Shown piece after piece: positions 51,556 through 61,008 of a stretch of 64,000 nt of DNA. Under the pieces are notes generated by a model that worked only from the letters and a program-made list of their open reading frames with translations, was not told where the DNA came from and ran no database searches. The position numbers and the translations under genes were made by a program. This DNA comes from Planctomycetota bacterium. GTDB lineage: Bacteria > Planctomycetota > UBA1135 > GCA-002686595. Location of the stretch: the NCBI GenBank assembly GCA_016795325.1, contig JAEUHY010000022.1, positions 62,001-126,000 of the forward strand. Direction: 5' to 3'. Position 1 is the stretch's first letter. Each line of letters starts with the position of its first letter.

Positions 51556-52680
51556 GTGAGCGTTCCGCACCTCTTGCACGTGTTCTCGACCTTCGTGCCC
51601 GCCGGGCCGCAGGTGCGCGTCGCCAAGTTGCTCGCCGCCTTCGGCGCGCGTTGGCGCCACTCGATCGTCGCGATGGACGGCCGCACCGACGCGCGCGAGC
51701 TCGTCGATCCCGCGCTCGACGTGCGCTACCTGCCGCCGCCGCCCAAGGCCGGTTCGTTCGCGACCGCGCGCGCGATGCGGGCGCTGCTCACGCGCGAGCG
51801 CCCTGACCTCGTGCTGACCTACAACTTCGGCGCGATCGACAGCGTGTTCGCCGCGCGCTCGCTCGGAGTGCCGCGCGTGCACCACGAGGACGGCTTTCTG
51901 CCCGACGAAGCGCACGGCTTCAAGCGCCGCCGCATCTGGATGCGACGCGCAGCCTTCGGCGCGGCGACGGACGTGGTCGTGATCTCGCGCAACCTCGAGC
52001 GCATCGCGCGCGAGTTGTGGAAGGTGCGCGGCGAGCGGCTGCACTACATCGCCAACGGCATCGAGACGGAGCGCTTCACGCAGCGCGATGGCAACGCGGC
52101 GCTGCGCGCGCAACTGGGGTTCCCAGCCGACGCGCTCGTCGTCGGCGCCGTGGGCCACCTGCGACCCGAGAAGAACCTCGGACGCCTGTTCGCTGCCGCC
52201 GCGCTCGCCGCGCGCGAAGTCGACCTGCGTGTGCTCGTGCTCGGCGATGGGCCCGAGCGCGCGGCGCTCGAAGCGCTCGTGGCGCGGCCCGAACTCGCCG
52301 GCCGCGTGCGCTTCGTCGGCTACCAAGCCGATCCGCGCGAGCACTACCGCGCCATGGACGTGTTCGCGCTCACCTCCGACACCGAGCAGATGCCGATCGC
52401 GCTGCTCGAAGCGATGGCCAGCGCCTTGCCCGCGCTCGCCACCGACGTCGGCGACGTGCGCGCGATGCTCCCGCCCGAACAAGCGCCCTTCGTGGTTCGC
52501 CTGGGCGGGCAGGAGTGCGCCAGTTCGCTCGCGCAAGCGCTCGTGAAGCTCGGCCTCGACCGCGCGTTGCGCGAGCGCCTCGGCGCCGCCAACCGCTTCC
52601 GCTGCCAGAGCGCCTACTCGCACGGCGCGATGTGCGCGGCCTACGCCCAGCTGTACGCGGCCGCGCTCGCGCGCCGCTGA
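51556..52680 (+). CDS. Glycosyltransferase, GT4 family (GT-B fold)
   Basis: The 374-aa protein starts with GTG 51556 (VSVPHLLHVFSTFVPAGPQ), the usual N-terminal strand and loop. The C-terminal domain has VVGAVGHLRPEKNLGRLFAAA, LVLGDGPERAAL, VRFVGYQADP, and the acidic family motif FALTSDTEQMPIALLEAMAS (EX7E type). It transfers a sugar from a nucleotide donor, keeping the anomeric configuration. No membrane helix is seen. Together with the upstream oxidoreductase-epimerase fusion it probably serves an exopolysaccharide or cell-surface glycan. Confidence 0.9.
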   Translation: MSVPHLLHVFSTFVPAGPQVRVAKLLAAFGARWRHSIVAMDGRTDARELVDPALDVRYLPPPPKAGSFATARAMRALLTRERPDLVLTYNFGAIDSVFAARSLGVPRVHHEDGFLPDEAHGFKRRRIWMRRAAFGAATDVVVISRNLERIARELWKVRGERLHYIANGIETERFTQRDGNAALRAQLGFPADALVVGAVGHLRPEKNLGRLFAAAALAAREVDLRVLVLGDGPERAALEALVARPELAGRVRFVGYQADPREHYRAMDVFALTSDTEQMPIALLEAMASALPALATDVGDVRAMLPPEQAPFVVRLGGQECASSLAQALVKLGLDRALRERLGAANRFRCQSAYSHGAMCAAYAQLYAAALARR

Positions 52681-52769
52681 CGGCGCGAAGGCGTCCGCTC
52701 CGGCCAGTTCGGGAGCGCGGGCGTGCTCCGAGGGCCGCCGAGCGGTCGGGAATTGGCGCGAAACGCGGT

Positions 52770-52775
52770 TATGAT
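52770..52775 (+). promoter_or_regulatory. Putative -10 element of aceE
   Basis: TATGAT followed by CCCGCGCTTG lies 72 bases before the ATG at 52848. This is the best match to the -10 consensus in the window. The upstream region has TTGGCG, but only 11 bases away. Confidence 0.4.
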
Positions 52776-52847
52776 CCCGCGCTTGCCCGACGTGCGTCCG
52801 AACCCGGCCATCGCCGTCGCCACGCCGCCGCGCCACCCCACCGCACC

Positions 52848-55775
52848 ATGACCGAAGACGTCCGCTCTCGCCCGCCGCGCAATCCGACCGCCGCGCCGCA
52901 ATCGCCGTCCACCGCGGCGAGCCCCAAGTCCGAACCCGCCGCCCTGATGCGCCACACCACTTCGCGCTTGTCTCCGCAAGAGTCCAAGGTCCTCGGCCGT
53001 GTCGTCGAGCGCGGCTTCGCGCAGACGCAGGCGATGATCTGGTACGCCAACAACCGCAAGGACAAGCGGCCCGGCGATCCCAAGGTCGGCGGTCACCCCG
53101 CCTCGTGCGCGAGTTCGATGCACATCCTCGCCGCACTGCACCTGTGGGCGCGCGAACCGCAGGACTACGTGTGCTGCAAGCCGCACGCGTCGCCGGTCGA
53201 CCACTCGCTGCACCATTTGATGGAGCTGTTCCGGCGCGAGGACGGGACCTGGCTCACGCACGAGGAGCAGAAGCGCGCGATGCACACACTGCGCGCCTTC
53301 AAGACCGCGGAGCATCCGGACGTGTTCCAGAGCTACCACGCGCGCTCGGATCCGGACTCGTTCCACTTCCTGCCCTCGGGTTCGGTCGGCATTCCGCCGG
53401 TGGTGAGCGTGTACCTCGCGCTCGCCTACCAGTACGCCAACGACCACAAGTGGGAAGTGCCGCAGAACGCGCACTTCTGGTCGCTGATCGGCGACAGCGA
53501 ATTCCGCGAAGGCTCGCTGCTCGAGTGCTTGCCGGACGTGGCCGAGCGCCAGCTGGGCAACGTGACCTGGATCATCGACTACAACCGTCAGAACCTCGAC
53601 GGCACGCGCATCCCCAACGAGCGCACGATGCACGGCGCCGACTGCGACCGCATCGAACGCACGGCGCTCGCCAACGGTTGGCGCGTCATCCAGCTGCGCC
53701 ACGGCGCGCTGCGCGAGCAACTCTTCGCGCGTCCCGGCGGCGACGCGTATCGCGCGGTGTTCGAAGGTCAGCTCAACGACTACGAACTGCAGATGCTGCT
53801 GCTCAAGGGCGACGCGGGCGCGATGCGCAAGCGCGCGGTCGAGCTCGCTCCCAAGTGCGCGCAGCTCGTCGACAAGTTGAGCGACGCCGAAGTGCTCGCC
53901 TCGTTCAACGACTTCGGCGGGCACGACCTCCAGAAACTCGTCGACGCCTACGAAGAGGCGCGCCGCCCCAGCCCGCAACCCACGCTCATCATCGCGCACA
54001 CGCTCAAGGGCTGGAACCTCGAGTGCCACGCCGACCCGTCGAACCACTCCGCGCTGCCGAGCCAGAAGGAAGTCGGCGCGCTGCTCGAGCGCGCGGGACT
54101 GAACTGGGACGATCCCTTCCGTCTGTTCGACGCGGACAGCGACGAAGGCCGCTTCCTCGCCGCGCGCCGCGACAAGTTCCGCGCCGGCATGCGCCAGCAC
54201 GCCGAGTTGCGCGAGCGCAACCGCGCCTGGATCCGCGAGTCGATCGAACGCGACGGCGGCATTCCCGAGGCGCTGCAGATCGACCTGTCGCTGTTCCCCA
54301 TGGCCCACACGCAGTGGATGTGGGGCCAGCTCGCGAGCAAGCTCGTGCGCATCGGAACGGCCGACGAAGAGGGCCCGAAGATGCAGGGCGGCAAGGAGCT
54401 CACGCAGTCCGAGCAGCGCTGGAAGACGGCCGCGGACTTCGTGCTGACGCTCTCGCCGGACGTCGGCACGTCGACCAACGTGTCGCCCGTGATGGACCAG
54501 CGCATCTACGGCCCCACGCCGACCTGCGCGGTGGACAACACCTTCGCGCCGGACGTGCGCCATCCGTCGCTCGTCACGCACGAAGCGGTGTGGACGCGCC
54601 ACATCCGCTTCGAGATCGCCGAAGCCAACTGCATGAGCGCCGTCGCGGCCTTCGGGAAGATGGCCCACTACACGGGCCTGCCGTTCTTCCCGATCATGAC
54701 CGTGTACGACTTCTTCATCAAACGCGCGCTCGACCAGCTGTACTACAACCTGTACTGGAACGCCGAGTTCGTGGTGATGGGCACGCCCAGCGGCGTGACG
54801 CTCTCGAGCGAGGGCGCGCAGCACTCGTGGAAGAGCGACCTGCAGATCCCCAACCTCATCACGTGGGAACCGCTGTTCGCGCTCGAGGTCGACTGGATCC
54901 TCTCGGATGCGATCAAGCGCCACATGGAGGACCGCAACGAAGGCCGCCGCGGCGTGTTGATCCGCGCTGTCACGCGCGCGATCTCGCAGCGCCTGTTGCT
55001 CGACTGCGTGCGTTCGCAGGCCGCTTCGAAGGCGCCGGAGGCGTTGAGCGGACCGCTCAAGCCCAAGGGCGCCGGGCCGGAGTGGGGCGACGCGCTCGAC
55101 GAGTCGCTCGTTGCGACGCTCCCCGATGGCGAGTTGCTCGAGCGCGTCCGTCAGGACTGTCTCGCGGGCGCGTACTACCTCGTCGACTGGCGCGGCTACG
55201 CCGGCTACGAGCCGGGCGAGAACGTCGTGCACGTGTTCGCGATGGGCTCGGTTGCGACCGAAGCCGTCGACGCGGCGCGCAAGCTCGTCGAACGCGGCGT
55301 GTTCGCCAACGTGATCGTGATCTCGAGTCCCGAATTGCTCCTCGGCATCCTCGGCGAGCACGACGGCTACACGCACCTGCGCGAGAAGCTCGGGATCGAC
55401 GGCGACCTGCACGTCGTGTCGCGCGAGCTCTCCCACGCGAGCGAAGTGGTCGGCATCGCCGGCCGGCGCGTGCCGATCGTCGCCATGTGCGACGGCGAGG
55501 CGGGCCTGGTCGACAACATCGGCTCGATCGTGGGCGTCAAGCAGACCACGCTCGCGGTGCGCAAGTTCTCCAAGTGCGGCCGGCCCGACCAGGTGTTCGC
55601 ACTGCACCACCTCGACGCCGACTCGGTGGTCGAAGCGTGCGGCAAGGCCCTCGCGGAAACCGCCTACGAAGAGCTGCGCGTTCCGCGCCACTTGCTCGAG
55701 CGGCTCGCCGGCGCGGCGCCGACGCAGCGCAACTGGCGCGAGCTGTGGCCCGACGCCGGCCACGCCGCGCACTGA
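52848..55775 (+). CDS. aceE: Pyruvate dehydrogenase E1 component, homodimeric type
   Basis: The thiamine-diphosphate enzyme decarboxylates pyruvate and acetylates the E2 lipoyl group. The 975-aa product is a single-chain E1 of the AceE type with two transketolase-like domains. The TPP motif starts with GDSEFREGSLLECL and ends near IIDYNRQNLDG. Domain-specific sequences include SGSVGIPPVVSVYLALAYQY, FMIMTVYDFF-like FPIMTVYDFFIKRALDQ, and VAMCDGEAGLVDNIG. An unusual Pro/Ser-rich N-terminal extension covers residues 1-35. E2 and E3 genes are not adjacent. ATG 52848 is chosen; the frame is open far upstream but antisense-like. A strong terminator follows. Confidence 0.92.
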   Translation: MTEDVRSRPPRNPTAAPQSPSTAASPKSEPAALMRHTTSRLSPQESKVLGRVVERGFAQTQAMIWYANNRKDKRPGDPKVGGHPASCASSMHILAALHLWAREPQDYVCCKPHASPVDHSLHHLMELFRREDGTWLTHEEQKRAMHTLRAFKTAEHPDVFQSYHARSDPDSFHFLPSGSVGIPPVVSVYLALAYQYANDHKWEVPQNAHFWSLIGDSEFREGSLLECLPDVAERQLGNVTWIIDYNRQNLDGTRIPNERTMHGADCDRIERTALANGWRVIQLRHGALREQLFARPGGDAYRAVFEGQLNDYELQMLLLKGDAGAMRKRAVELAPKCAQLVDKLSDAEVLASFNDFGGHDLQKLVDAYEEARRPSPQPTLIIAHTLKGWNLECHADPSNHSALPSQKEVGALLERAGLNWDDPFRLFDADSDEGRFLAARRDKFRAGMRQHAELRERNRAWIRESIERDGGIPEALQIDLSLFPMAHTQWMWGQLASKLVRIGTADEEGPKMQGGKELTQSEQRWKTAADFVLTLSPDVGTSTNVSPVMDQRIYGPTPTCAVDNTFAPDVRHPSLVTHEAVWTRHIRFEIAEANCMSAVAAFGKMAHYTGLPFFPIMTVYDFFIKRALDQLYYNLYWNAEFVVMGTPSGVTLSSEGAQHSWKSDLQIPNLITWEPLFALEVDWILSDAIKRHMEDRNEGRRGVLIRAVTRAISQRLLLDCVRSQAASKAPEALSGPLKPKGAGPEWGDALDESLVATLPDGELLERVRQDCLAGAYYLVDWRGYAGYEPGENVVHVFAMGSVATEAVDAARKLVERGVFANVIVISSPELLLGILGEHDGYTHLREKLGIDGDLHVVSRELSHASEVVGIAGRRVPIVAMCDGEAGLVDNIGSIVGVKQTTLAVRKFSKCGRPDQVFALHHLDADSVVEACGKALAETAYEELRVPRHLLERLAGAAPTQRNWRELWPDAGHAAH

Positions 55776-55800
55776 GCGCGCCACCCGCGAAGAAAGCTAG

Positions 55801-55840
55801 AGCGCGTCCCCGTCAGCCTCGCGGCCGACGGGGACGCGCT
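55801..55840 (+). terminator. Strong hairpin terminator after aceE
   Basis: A perfect 14-bp stem (55801-55814 with 55827-55840) encloses a 12-base loop that can itself form GCC/GGC, followed by TTCACTTTCCC. The pyrimidine-rich tail favours the plus strand. Confidence 0.75.
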
Positions 55841-56292
55841 TTCACTTTCCCTCGGGAGTGGAATCGCCCCCGTGCCTCCGTACGCGTGGCTCGAGGTCTG
55901 CTCGAACGGCCCGCGCGCACGCACCTCCTCCACCGGCTCGTCCCTGGCTCGCGCTCTCCTCTCGACGCCTGCGGCGCGCTCCCACGCCTGCGTGCGCCGT
56001 TCGCGCCGCGCGTCGACCCGGCACGACCCCGAAGCCGCGCGACGTCGCAAGCGCGCGGCGCGAGGCCTCCGGACAGCCGGCCAGGCCTGCGAACGGGACG
56101 GGCGGTGGGCAGCCGCCCCACGCTGACGGAAACGCAGCAGCGCGAGTGCGTGGCAATCCGTGGCGTTGGATCGTCGGGTTGACGTGTCTGGTGGAAAGAC
56201 CGGCGCAAGGGACAGGAACTACTAGGCGCCCTCCGCCGCCGACTGGACGGCCAGCCCGAGAATTCGCGCCCAAAGCGCCTATTCGGCGCTGC
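55841..56292. other. Intergenic stretch before the ECF sigma gene
   Basis: About 450 bp lie between the aceE terminator and the predicted -10 of the sigma gene. Open frames exist on both strands, but their translations are Arg-rich, low-complexity and without motifs, so I call none. A minor hairpin GGGCGG/CCGCCC lies near 56100. Near 56227 GGCGCC and CCGACTGGACGG recur in similar order to 60911-60935 upstream of a Nudix gene. Confidence 0.5.
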
Positions 56293-56298
56293 TAATCT
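56293..56298 (+). promoter_or_regulatory. Putative -10 element of the ECF sigma/kinase pair
   Basis: TAATCT followed by CGTCGGCGCC lies 37 bases before the GTG at 56336. A C-rich leader (CCCCCCCACCC) follows it. Confidence 0.35.
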
Positions 56299-56335
56299 CG
56301 TCGGCGCCCCCCCACCCACACACACAGCGCTCCGC

Positions 56336-56941
56336 GTGAAGTCCACGTCCACCTCGCTGCTCCTGCGCCTGCGCAATCCCACCGACCAGGACGCCTGGCG
56401 CGAATTCGAGCGCGACTACCGCGAGCTCTTGCTGCGCTACTTCAGCCGACGCGGGCTGCGCGCGAGCGACGCCGAGGACGTGCTGCAGGGTCTGCTGCTC
56501 GACCTCGCACGTCACCTGCCGAACTTCACGCTCGACCGCGAGCGCGGCCGCTTTCGCGACTACCTGTTCCGCTGCGCGTCCAACGCGCTCGCGCGCTGGC
56601 GCGAGCGCGAGCGGCGCGACGAACAACGCCTGGACAGCGCCTTGGCTTCGCGCCTGAGCGACGAAGGGCTCGAGGCCGAGGCCGCGCAAGCCTGGGAGCG
56701 CGAGTGGGTCGACCACCACTACCGCCTGGCGCTGCGCTCCGTGCGCCGCGACTTCGACGCGCGCAGCGTGGAGATCTTCGAGCGCTGCGTCGCCGGCGCA
56801 GCAGTGGAGCAACTCGCGCGCGAGTACTCCGTCTCGCACGACGCGATTTACAAGCTGCGCCAACGCATCCGCGCGCGCATGCAGGAGTTGATCGAGCAAC
56901 AGATCCGTGCGGAGGACGCCCTCGATGACAGCATCGAATGA
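56336..56941 (+). CDS. ECF-type RNA polymerase sigma factor
   Basis: The 201-aa protein has a sigma region 2 (LLRYFSRRGLRASDAEDVLQ, then FRDYLFRCASNALARW) and a region 4 helix-turn-helix near the end (LAREYSVSHDAIYKLRQRIR). It starts with GTG 56336 (VKSTSTSLL). No anti-sigma factor gene is adjacent. Instead the next gene is a Ser/Thr kinase that overlaps its 3' end by 17 bp. This arrangement is characteristic of planctomycete ECF groups, in which the kinase probably controls the sigma factor (family knowledge plus inference). Confidence 0.9.
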   Translation: MKSTSTSLLLRLRNPTDQDAWREFERDYRELLLRYFSRRGLRASDAEDVLQGLLLDLARHLPNFTLDRERGRFRDYLFRCASNALARWRERERRDEQRLDSALASRLSDEGLEAEAAQAWEREWVDHHYRLALRSVRRDFDARSVEIFERCVAGAAVEQLAREYSVSHDAIYKLRQRIRARMQELIEQQIRAEDALDDSIE

Positions 56942-59300
56942 CCCCGGCCCGCGGGACGCGGGACGCGCGCCCGAGTTGGGCTTCGAACTCGGCGAAACCG
57001 CTTGGCTGGAGCGCGTGCGCGCGGCGACGAGCGCGCCGGGCGAGCCCGCGACCGGAAAACTGGGCGACTACGAGTTGCTCGCGACGTCCGGGCGCGGCGG
57101 CCAGGGTGTCGTCTACCGCGCGCGTCAGCCGCACACCGGCCGCATCGTCGCGCTCAAGCGCTTGCACGCCGGCGCCTTCGCGACGCCCGAGATGCGCGCG
57201 CGCTTCCTGCGCGAAGTGGAAGCCGCCAGCACGCTCGAGCACCCGAACATCGTCGCCATCCACGGCTGCGAAGTGCTCGACGCAGGGCCCGTCGCGGTGC
57301 TGCAGTGGATCGATGGCGTGGCGCTCGACCAGTGGGCCGCGCCGCGGCGCGCTGCTGGCGAACTGCGCAGCATCGTCGCGCTGCTCGCCAAGGTGGCGCG
57401 CGCGGTCAGCCACGCGCACCAGCGCGGCGTGCTGCACCGCGATCTCAAGCCCTCGAACATCCTCGTCGACGCGGCCGACGAGCCGCACGTGGTCGACTTC
57501 GGACTGGCCAAATTCCACGGCGACGAACGCGCCGATCCGTCGCTCACCGAGAGCGGCGTGTTCGTCGGCACGCTGCAGTACGCCGCTCCCGAGATGGCGC
57601 TCGGCCGCCGACAGGACGTCGACGTGCGCGCCGACGTGTACGCGCTCGGCGCCGTGCTGTTCCAGGCACTGACCGACGCGCACGCGTTCGAAGTGCCCAG
57701 CAACTTGGCCGAGGTCGTCGACGCTTTTGCACGCCGCGAGCCGCAGCGACCGTCGCGCGGCAATCCAAACGTCGACCGCGAACTCGACGCGATCGTGCTG
57801 ATGGCGCTCGCCAGCGAGAAAGAGCGCCGCTACGCCTCGATGGCGGACTTCGCCGAGGACCTGCGCCGCTACCTCGCCGGTGAAGCGGTGCAGGCGCACG
57901 CTCCGACGACGCGCTACAAGGTCGCCAAGCTCGTGCGCCGTCACCGCGTCGCGGTCGCGGTGACGGGAGCGTTCGCGGCGGTGCTCATCGGCGCGAGCAT
58001 CACCAGCACCTCGATGTACTTCGCCGCCGAACGCGAGCGCGTGCGCGCGGAAGGTGCGCTGAGCGCGGAGCAGACGCGTACGCAGGAGCTGGAACGTGCG
58101 CAGCGCGAGACCGAGCGGGAACGCATCCGCCAGGGGGCGGGGTCGGAGCTGCTCACGCAGATTCTGGCCCGTTCCACCACCGGACGGCTCGCGGACGGGT
58201 CGCCTGTGACGCTGCGGCGCGCGTTGGACGAGGTGGCGGGCGAGTTGCCCGCCAAGGCCGAGCAGCACGAAGACCAGGGCGAAGCGTGGCTGAACATGCT
58301 CGTCGGCAACGCGTACCTCGACTTGCGTGATCCGCGCGCGGCCCTGCCGCACTTCGAACGCGCGGTGGAGCTGCGCAGACAACTCTTCGGTCCCGAGCAC
58401 CTGGATGTCGCCGAGTCGCACGAGAAGCGCGGCCGGGCGCGACGCCAGCTCGGAGACATCGAAGGCGCGATCGGGGATCTGAGCGAGGCGCTGCGCATCC
58501 GCCGCAAGCTGCTCCCGCCGGGCGACGGCTTTGTGACCGTGAACATCAACAGCCTTGCGCTCGCGCTGCGACACGCGGGACGGCTGGACGAGGCCGAAGC
58601 GCTCTTCACCGAGGCGCTGCAGCGCTACCTCGACGACGTGGCGCTGCCGCGCATCAGCGTTCCGATCGTGCGCCGCAATCTCGCGCTGACCTACCGCGAG
58701 CTCGGCCGCCTGGACGATGCGATCGCGCTCCACGAGAGCGCCCTCGCGCACGAACTCGAGCTGCAGGGCGACTCACATCCCGATGTCGCGATCGCGCGCG
58801 TGGAACTCGCCAGCCTGTACGGCGCCGCCGGTCGGAGCGAAGAAGCCGAGGCGCTCGTGGCGCGCTCGCTCGCGACGATTCACGCCAGCCTTGGCGATCT
58901 CCACCCGACCTACCTGCAGGCTCGGGCCTTGCGCGCGCAGGTGCTGAGCGCCAAGTCGCCGGACGAGTGCGCACGCGAGTTGCGCGAGCTGGTCGAGATC
59001 CAGCGCGAGCGGCGCGACGTGCGCAACCTCCTCGTGTGCCTCAACTCCCTCGCCGAGCACCACCAACGCGCCGGCGCGTGCGAGTTCGCGCTCGCCGCGT
59101 CGCAGGAAGCGTTGTGCGAAGCCCAGGCGAATTTCGCGGCCCACGACGCGTTGCTTGCGGAACAACGGCTGCGTTGCGCGGAGCTGTTCACCAAGTGCGG
59201 GCGGCGCGCCGAGGCCGAACCTCAACGCGCCGCCGCAGCCGTCGTGCTTTCGAGCTCGGGCACGTCCTCCCAGCGCGCCCGGCTGGCCGCGCTCGAGTGA
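56925..59300 (+). CDS. Transmembrane Ser/Thr protein kinase with TPR domain
   Basis: The 791-aa protein has a complete kinase domain: glycine loop GRGGQGVVY (57-64), Lys78 in VALKRLH, HRDLKPSN (171-178), DFGLAK (191-196) and GTLQYAAPE. One transmembrane helix follows (341-366), then a coiled coil and an extracytoplasmic TPR array (about 460-760) with units such as AWLNMLVGNAYLDLRDP and RGRARRQLGDIEGAIGDL. It could sense envelope proteins through the TPRs and phosphorylate the upstream ECF sigma factor (inference). Start ATG 56925 has GGAGG 9 bases before it, one of the few clear Shine-Dalgarno sequences here. Confidence 0.92.
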   Translation: MTASNDPGPRDAGRAPELGFELGETAWLERVRAATSAPGEPATGKLGDYELLATSGRGGQGVVYRARQPHTGRIVALKRLHAGAFATPEMRARFLREVEAASTLEHPNIVAIHGCEVLDAGPVAVLQWIDGVALDQWAAPRRAAGELRSIVALLAKVARAVSHAHQRGVLHRDLKPSNILVDAADEPHVVDFGLAKFHGDERADPSLTESGVFVGTLQYAAPEMALGRRQDVDVRADVYALGAVLFQALTDAHAFEVPSNLAEVVDAFARREPQRPSRGNPNVDRELDAIVLMALASEKERRYASMADFAEDLRRYLAGEAVQAHAPTTRYKVAKLVRRHRVAVAVTGAFAAVLIGASITSTSMYFAAERERVRAEGALSAEQTRTQELERAQRETERERIRQGAGSELLTQILARSTTGRLADGSPVTLRRALDEVAGELPAKAEQHEDQGEAWLNMLVGNAYLDLRDPRAALPHFERAVELRRQLFGPEHLDVAESHEKRGRARRQLGDIEGAIGDLSEALRIRRKLLPPGDGFVTVNINSLALALRHAGRLDEAEALFTEALQRYLDDVALPRISVPIVRRNLALTYRELGRLDDAIALHESALAHELELQGDSHPDVAIARVELASLYGAAGRSEEAEALVARSLATIHASLGDLHPTYLQARALRAQVLSAKSPDECARELRELVEIQRERRDVRNLLVCLNSLAEHHQRAGACEFALAASQEALCEAQANFAAHDALLAEQRLRCAELFTKCGRRAEAEPQRAAAAVVLSSSGTSSQRARLAALE

Positions 59301-59319
59301 GTGCGGCCGTGCACGCCGT

Positions 59320-60804
59320 TCAGTCGCCGATCACGAAGCTCAGCGCGTCGGTGAGGCCGATGCCGAAGCTGTCCGCCGGATCACGGGTCCAGTACTGGCA
59401 GCAAACGCTCGCGCCGACCACCAGATTCGGATCCGTGCCGAGCTGGATGCGCGCGTTCATGTCGTAGGCGTAGTCGCCGCTGCAGTCGGACACGCTCGCG
59501 GGATTGCCGGCCGAATTCAGGATCGGCGAGCGCTTGATCGGCGCCGCGACGAGTCGGAAGCCGCCGCTGTAGGGAATCGCAGTCGGCGCGTAGCCGTAGA
59601 ACATCAGGCCCGGGCGCTGGTTGAGCACGTTCGACGCCGTCACGAGGAACGGCGCATTCGAGGTTGCGCTCGGGCAACCGCTCCAACCGATCGCCGGCGT
59701 GCAGCCCAGGCTGTTGACCTTGGCCGTGCCGTACGTTGCGACCGCGCCGACGGTCACATTTGCGGGCGCGCTCGTGTCCGTGCCGTACGTGCCGCTCACC
59801 ACGCAGTCGTAGGCGCCGGCGTCACTCGCACCGAGCCCATCGACCGAGAGCATGTTCGACAGCGCGCCGCTGATCACCGCGCCGCTGGGCGCGACACCGT
59901 CGACGAGAGCGACTCCGTTGCGGCGCCACTGGTACGTGAGGCCCGCTCCGACGGCGCCGACGGACAGGTCGAGGTCCGCGCCGATGCAGCTCGACTGCGA
60001 CTGCGGGTCGAGCATCACGAACGGCACGGCATCGGGGCCGAGCCACTGGTTGTCGAAGACGTTCCAGTCGGGCACGTTCACCGTGTAGCCCGCCGACGAC
60101 CCCGACTGGAACTCGACGAAGGGCGCATTCAGCGGAACCCGCGCCTCGACGGAACCTGCGCCCGTGCCCTGGTGCGGCGCGCCCACGATGCAATTTGCAG
60201 TGAGCCAGACCGCGTAGTCGTGGTTGGTGGCAAGTTCGATCCACCCGGAGGTGAAGTGCGGGGCAAGGGTGGGGGGCAGCGGCGGCCACGTCTGATACGC
60301 CGGTGAGAATCCACCGCCCGCGATCTGGTTTCCATTGAGCGACAAGGCGACAGTTCCCCAAGCCCAGTCCGTGGCGTCACCGCGCGCGTCCATGTGGAAG
60401 CGAACCCAGACAGTTCCCGGCGGCCCCTGGATCGTCAGCTTCGCGATGGTCTGCGCCATCAGGCCCTGCCCCGCACTCCCCCAACAGAAAGCACACGGCT
60501 GGCAGCCAGGGCCAGGCGAATCGAAGTGAGTGTAGCCCGAGGAGTAGACGAGCCCACGTTCCGCGTGAACGGATCGCGACGCAGCGCGAATACAACCAAC
60601 GAGCGCATCCGAGCCAGCATCGGGCCCGAGGTGCTGAGGCGACTGACCAAACAGCACGGTCTCCGGCAGTATGTTTGGATACGCGTTGTCGCTCCAGTCA
60701 CTTGAGGCCGTGAAGTGCGGCAGCGGCACTTGAGCTTGCAGCACCTCCGGTGTCGCCAACACGGCGAGCGCCAGCAAGACGCGGTTCATCGTCACTCGAA
60801 TCAT
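59320..60804 (-). CDS. Secreted protein with Ig-like domain and planctomycete-type C-terminal module
   Basis: The 494-aa protein has a signal peptide (MIRVTMNRVLLALAVLATPE, cleavage likely near LQAQ). The N-terminal part (about 40-250) holds CQPCAFCWGSAGQG and looks beta-rich. An Ig-like domain follows near residues 270-355 (LTYQWRRNGVALVDG, ASDAGAYDCVVSG, with the Cys pair and Trp of the fold). The last 130 residues resemble the end of the FG-GAP protein at 36400: CTPAIGWSGCPSAT, then CCQYWTRDP and GIGLTDALSFVIGD. ATG 60804 or 60789 may be the start. It is probably a surface or extracellular protein. Confidence 0.82.
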   Translation of the reverse strand: MIRVTMNRVLLALAVLATPEVLQAQVPLPHFTASSDWSDNAYPNILPETVLFGQSPQHLGPDAGSDALVGCIRAASRSVHAERGLVYSSGYTHFDSPGPGCQPCAFCWGSAGQGLMAQTIAKLTIQGPPGTVWVRFHMDARGDATDWAWGTVALSLNGNQIAGGGFSPAYQTWPPLPPTLAPHFTSGWIELATNHDYAVWLTANCIVGAPHQGTGAGSVEARVPLNAPFVEFQSGSSAGYTVNVPDWNVFDNQWLGPDAVPFVMLDPQSQSSCIGADLDLSVGAVGAGLTYQWRRNGVALVDGVAPSGAVISGALSNMLSVDGLGASDAGAYDCVVSGTYGTDTSAPANVTVGAVATYGTAKVNSLGCTPAIGWSGCPSATSNAPFLVTASNVLNQRPGLMFYGYAPTAIPYSGGFRLVAAPIKRSPILNSAGNPASVSDCSGDYAYDMNARIQLGTDPNLVVGASVCCQYWTRDPADSFGIGLTDALSFVIGD

Positions 60805-60990
60805 GAAGCACTCTCTCGCGCCGCTTCTGGCGCGTCGGGGAAGTAGCGGGACGCCGTTCGGGCCGACAACACCTGTCGAAACCGCCGAACCACGTCCGCG
60901 TTGCTGGTAGGCGCCCCCGCCCACCCGACTGGACGGTGAAACGGCAGAAATTCGACGCGTCAGCCCTCGATCGCCCGTGCGCGGCGCCCG

Positions 60991-60996
60991 TACCAT
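60991..60996 (+). promoter_or_regulatory. Putative -10 element of the Nudix/TPR unit
   Basis: TACCAT followed by GCCGCGC ends 12 bases before the GTG at 61009. A transcript starting about 7 bases on would have a leader of about 5 bases. Confidence 0.4.
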
Positions 60997-61008
60997 GCCG
61001 CGCTCCAC

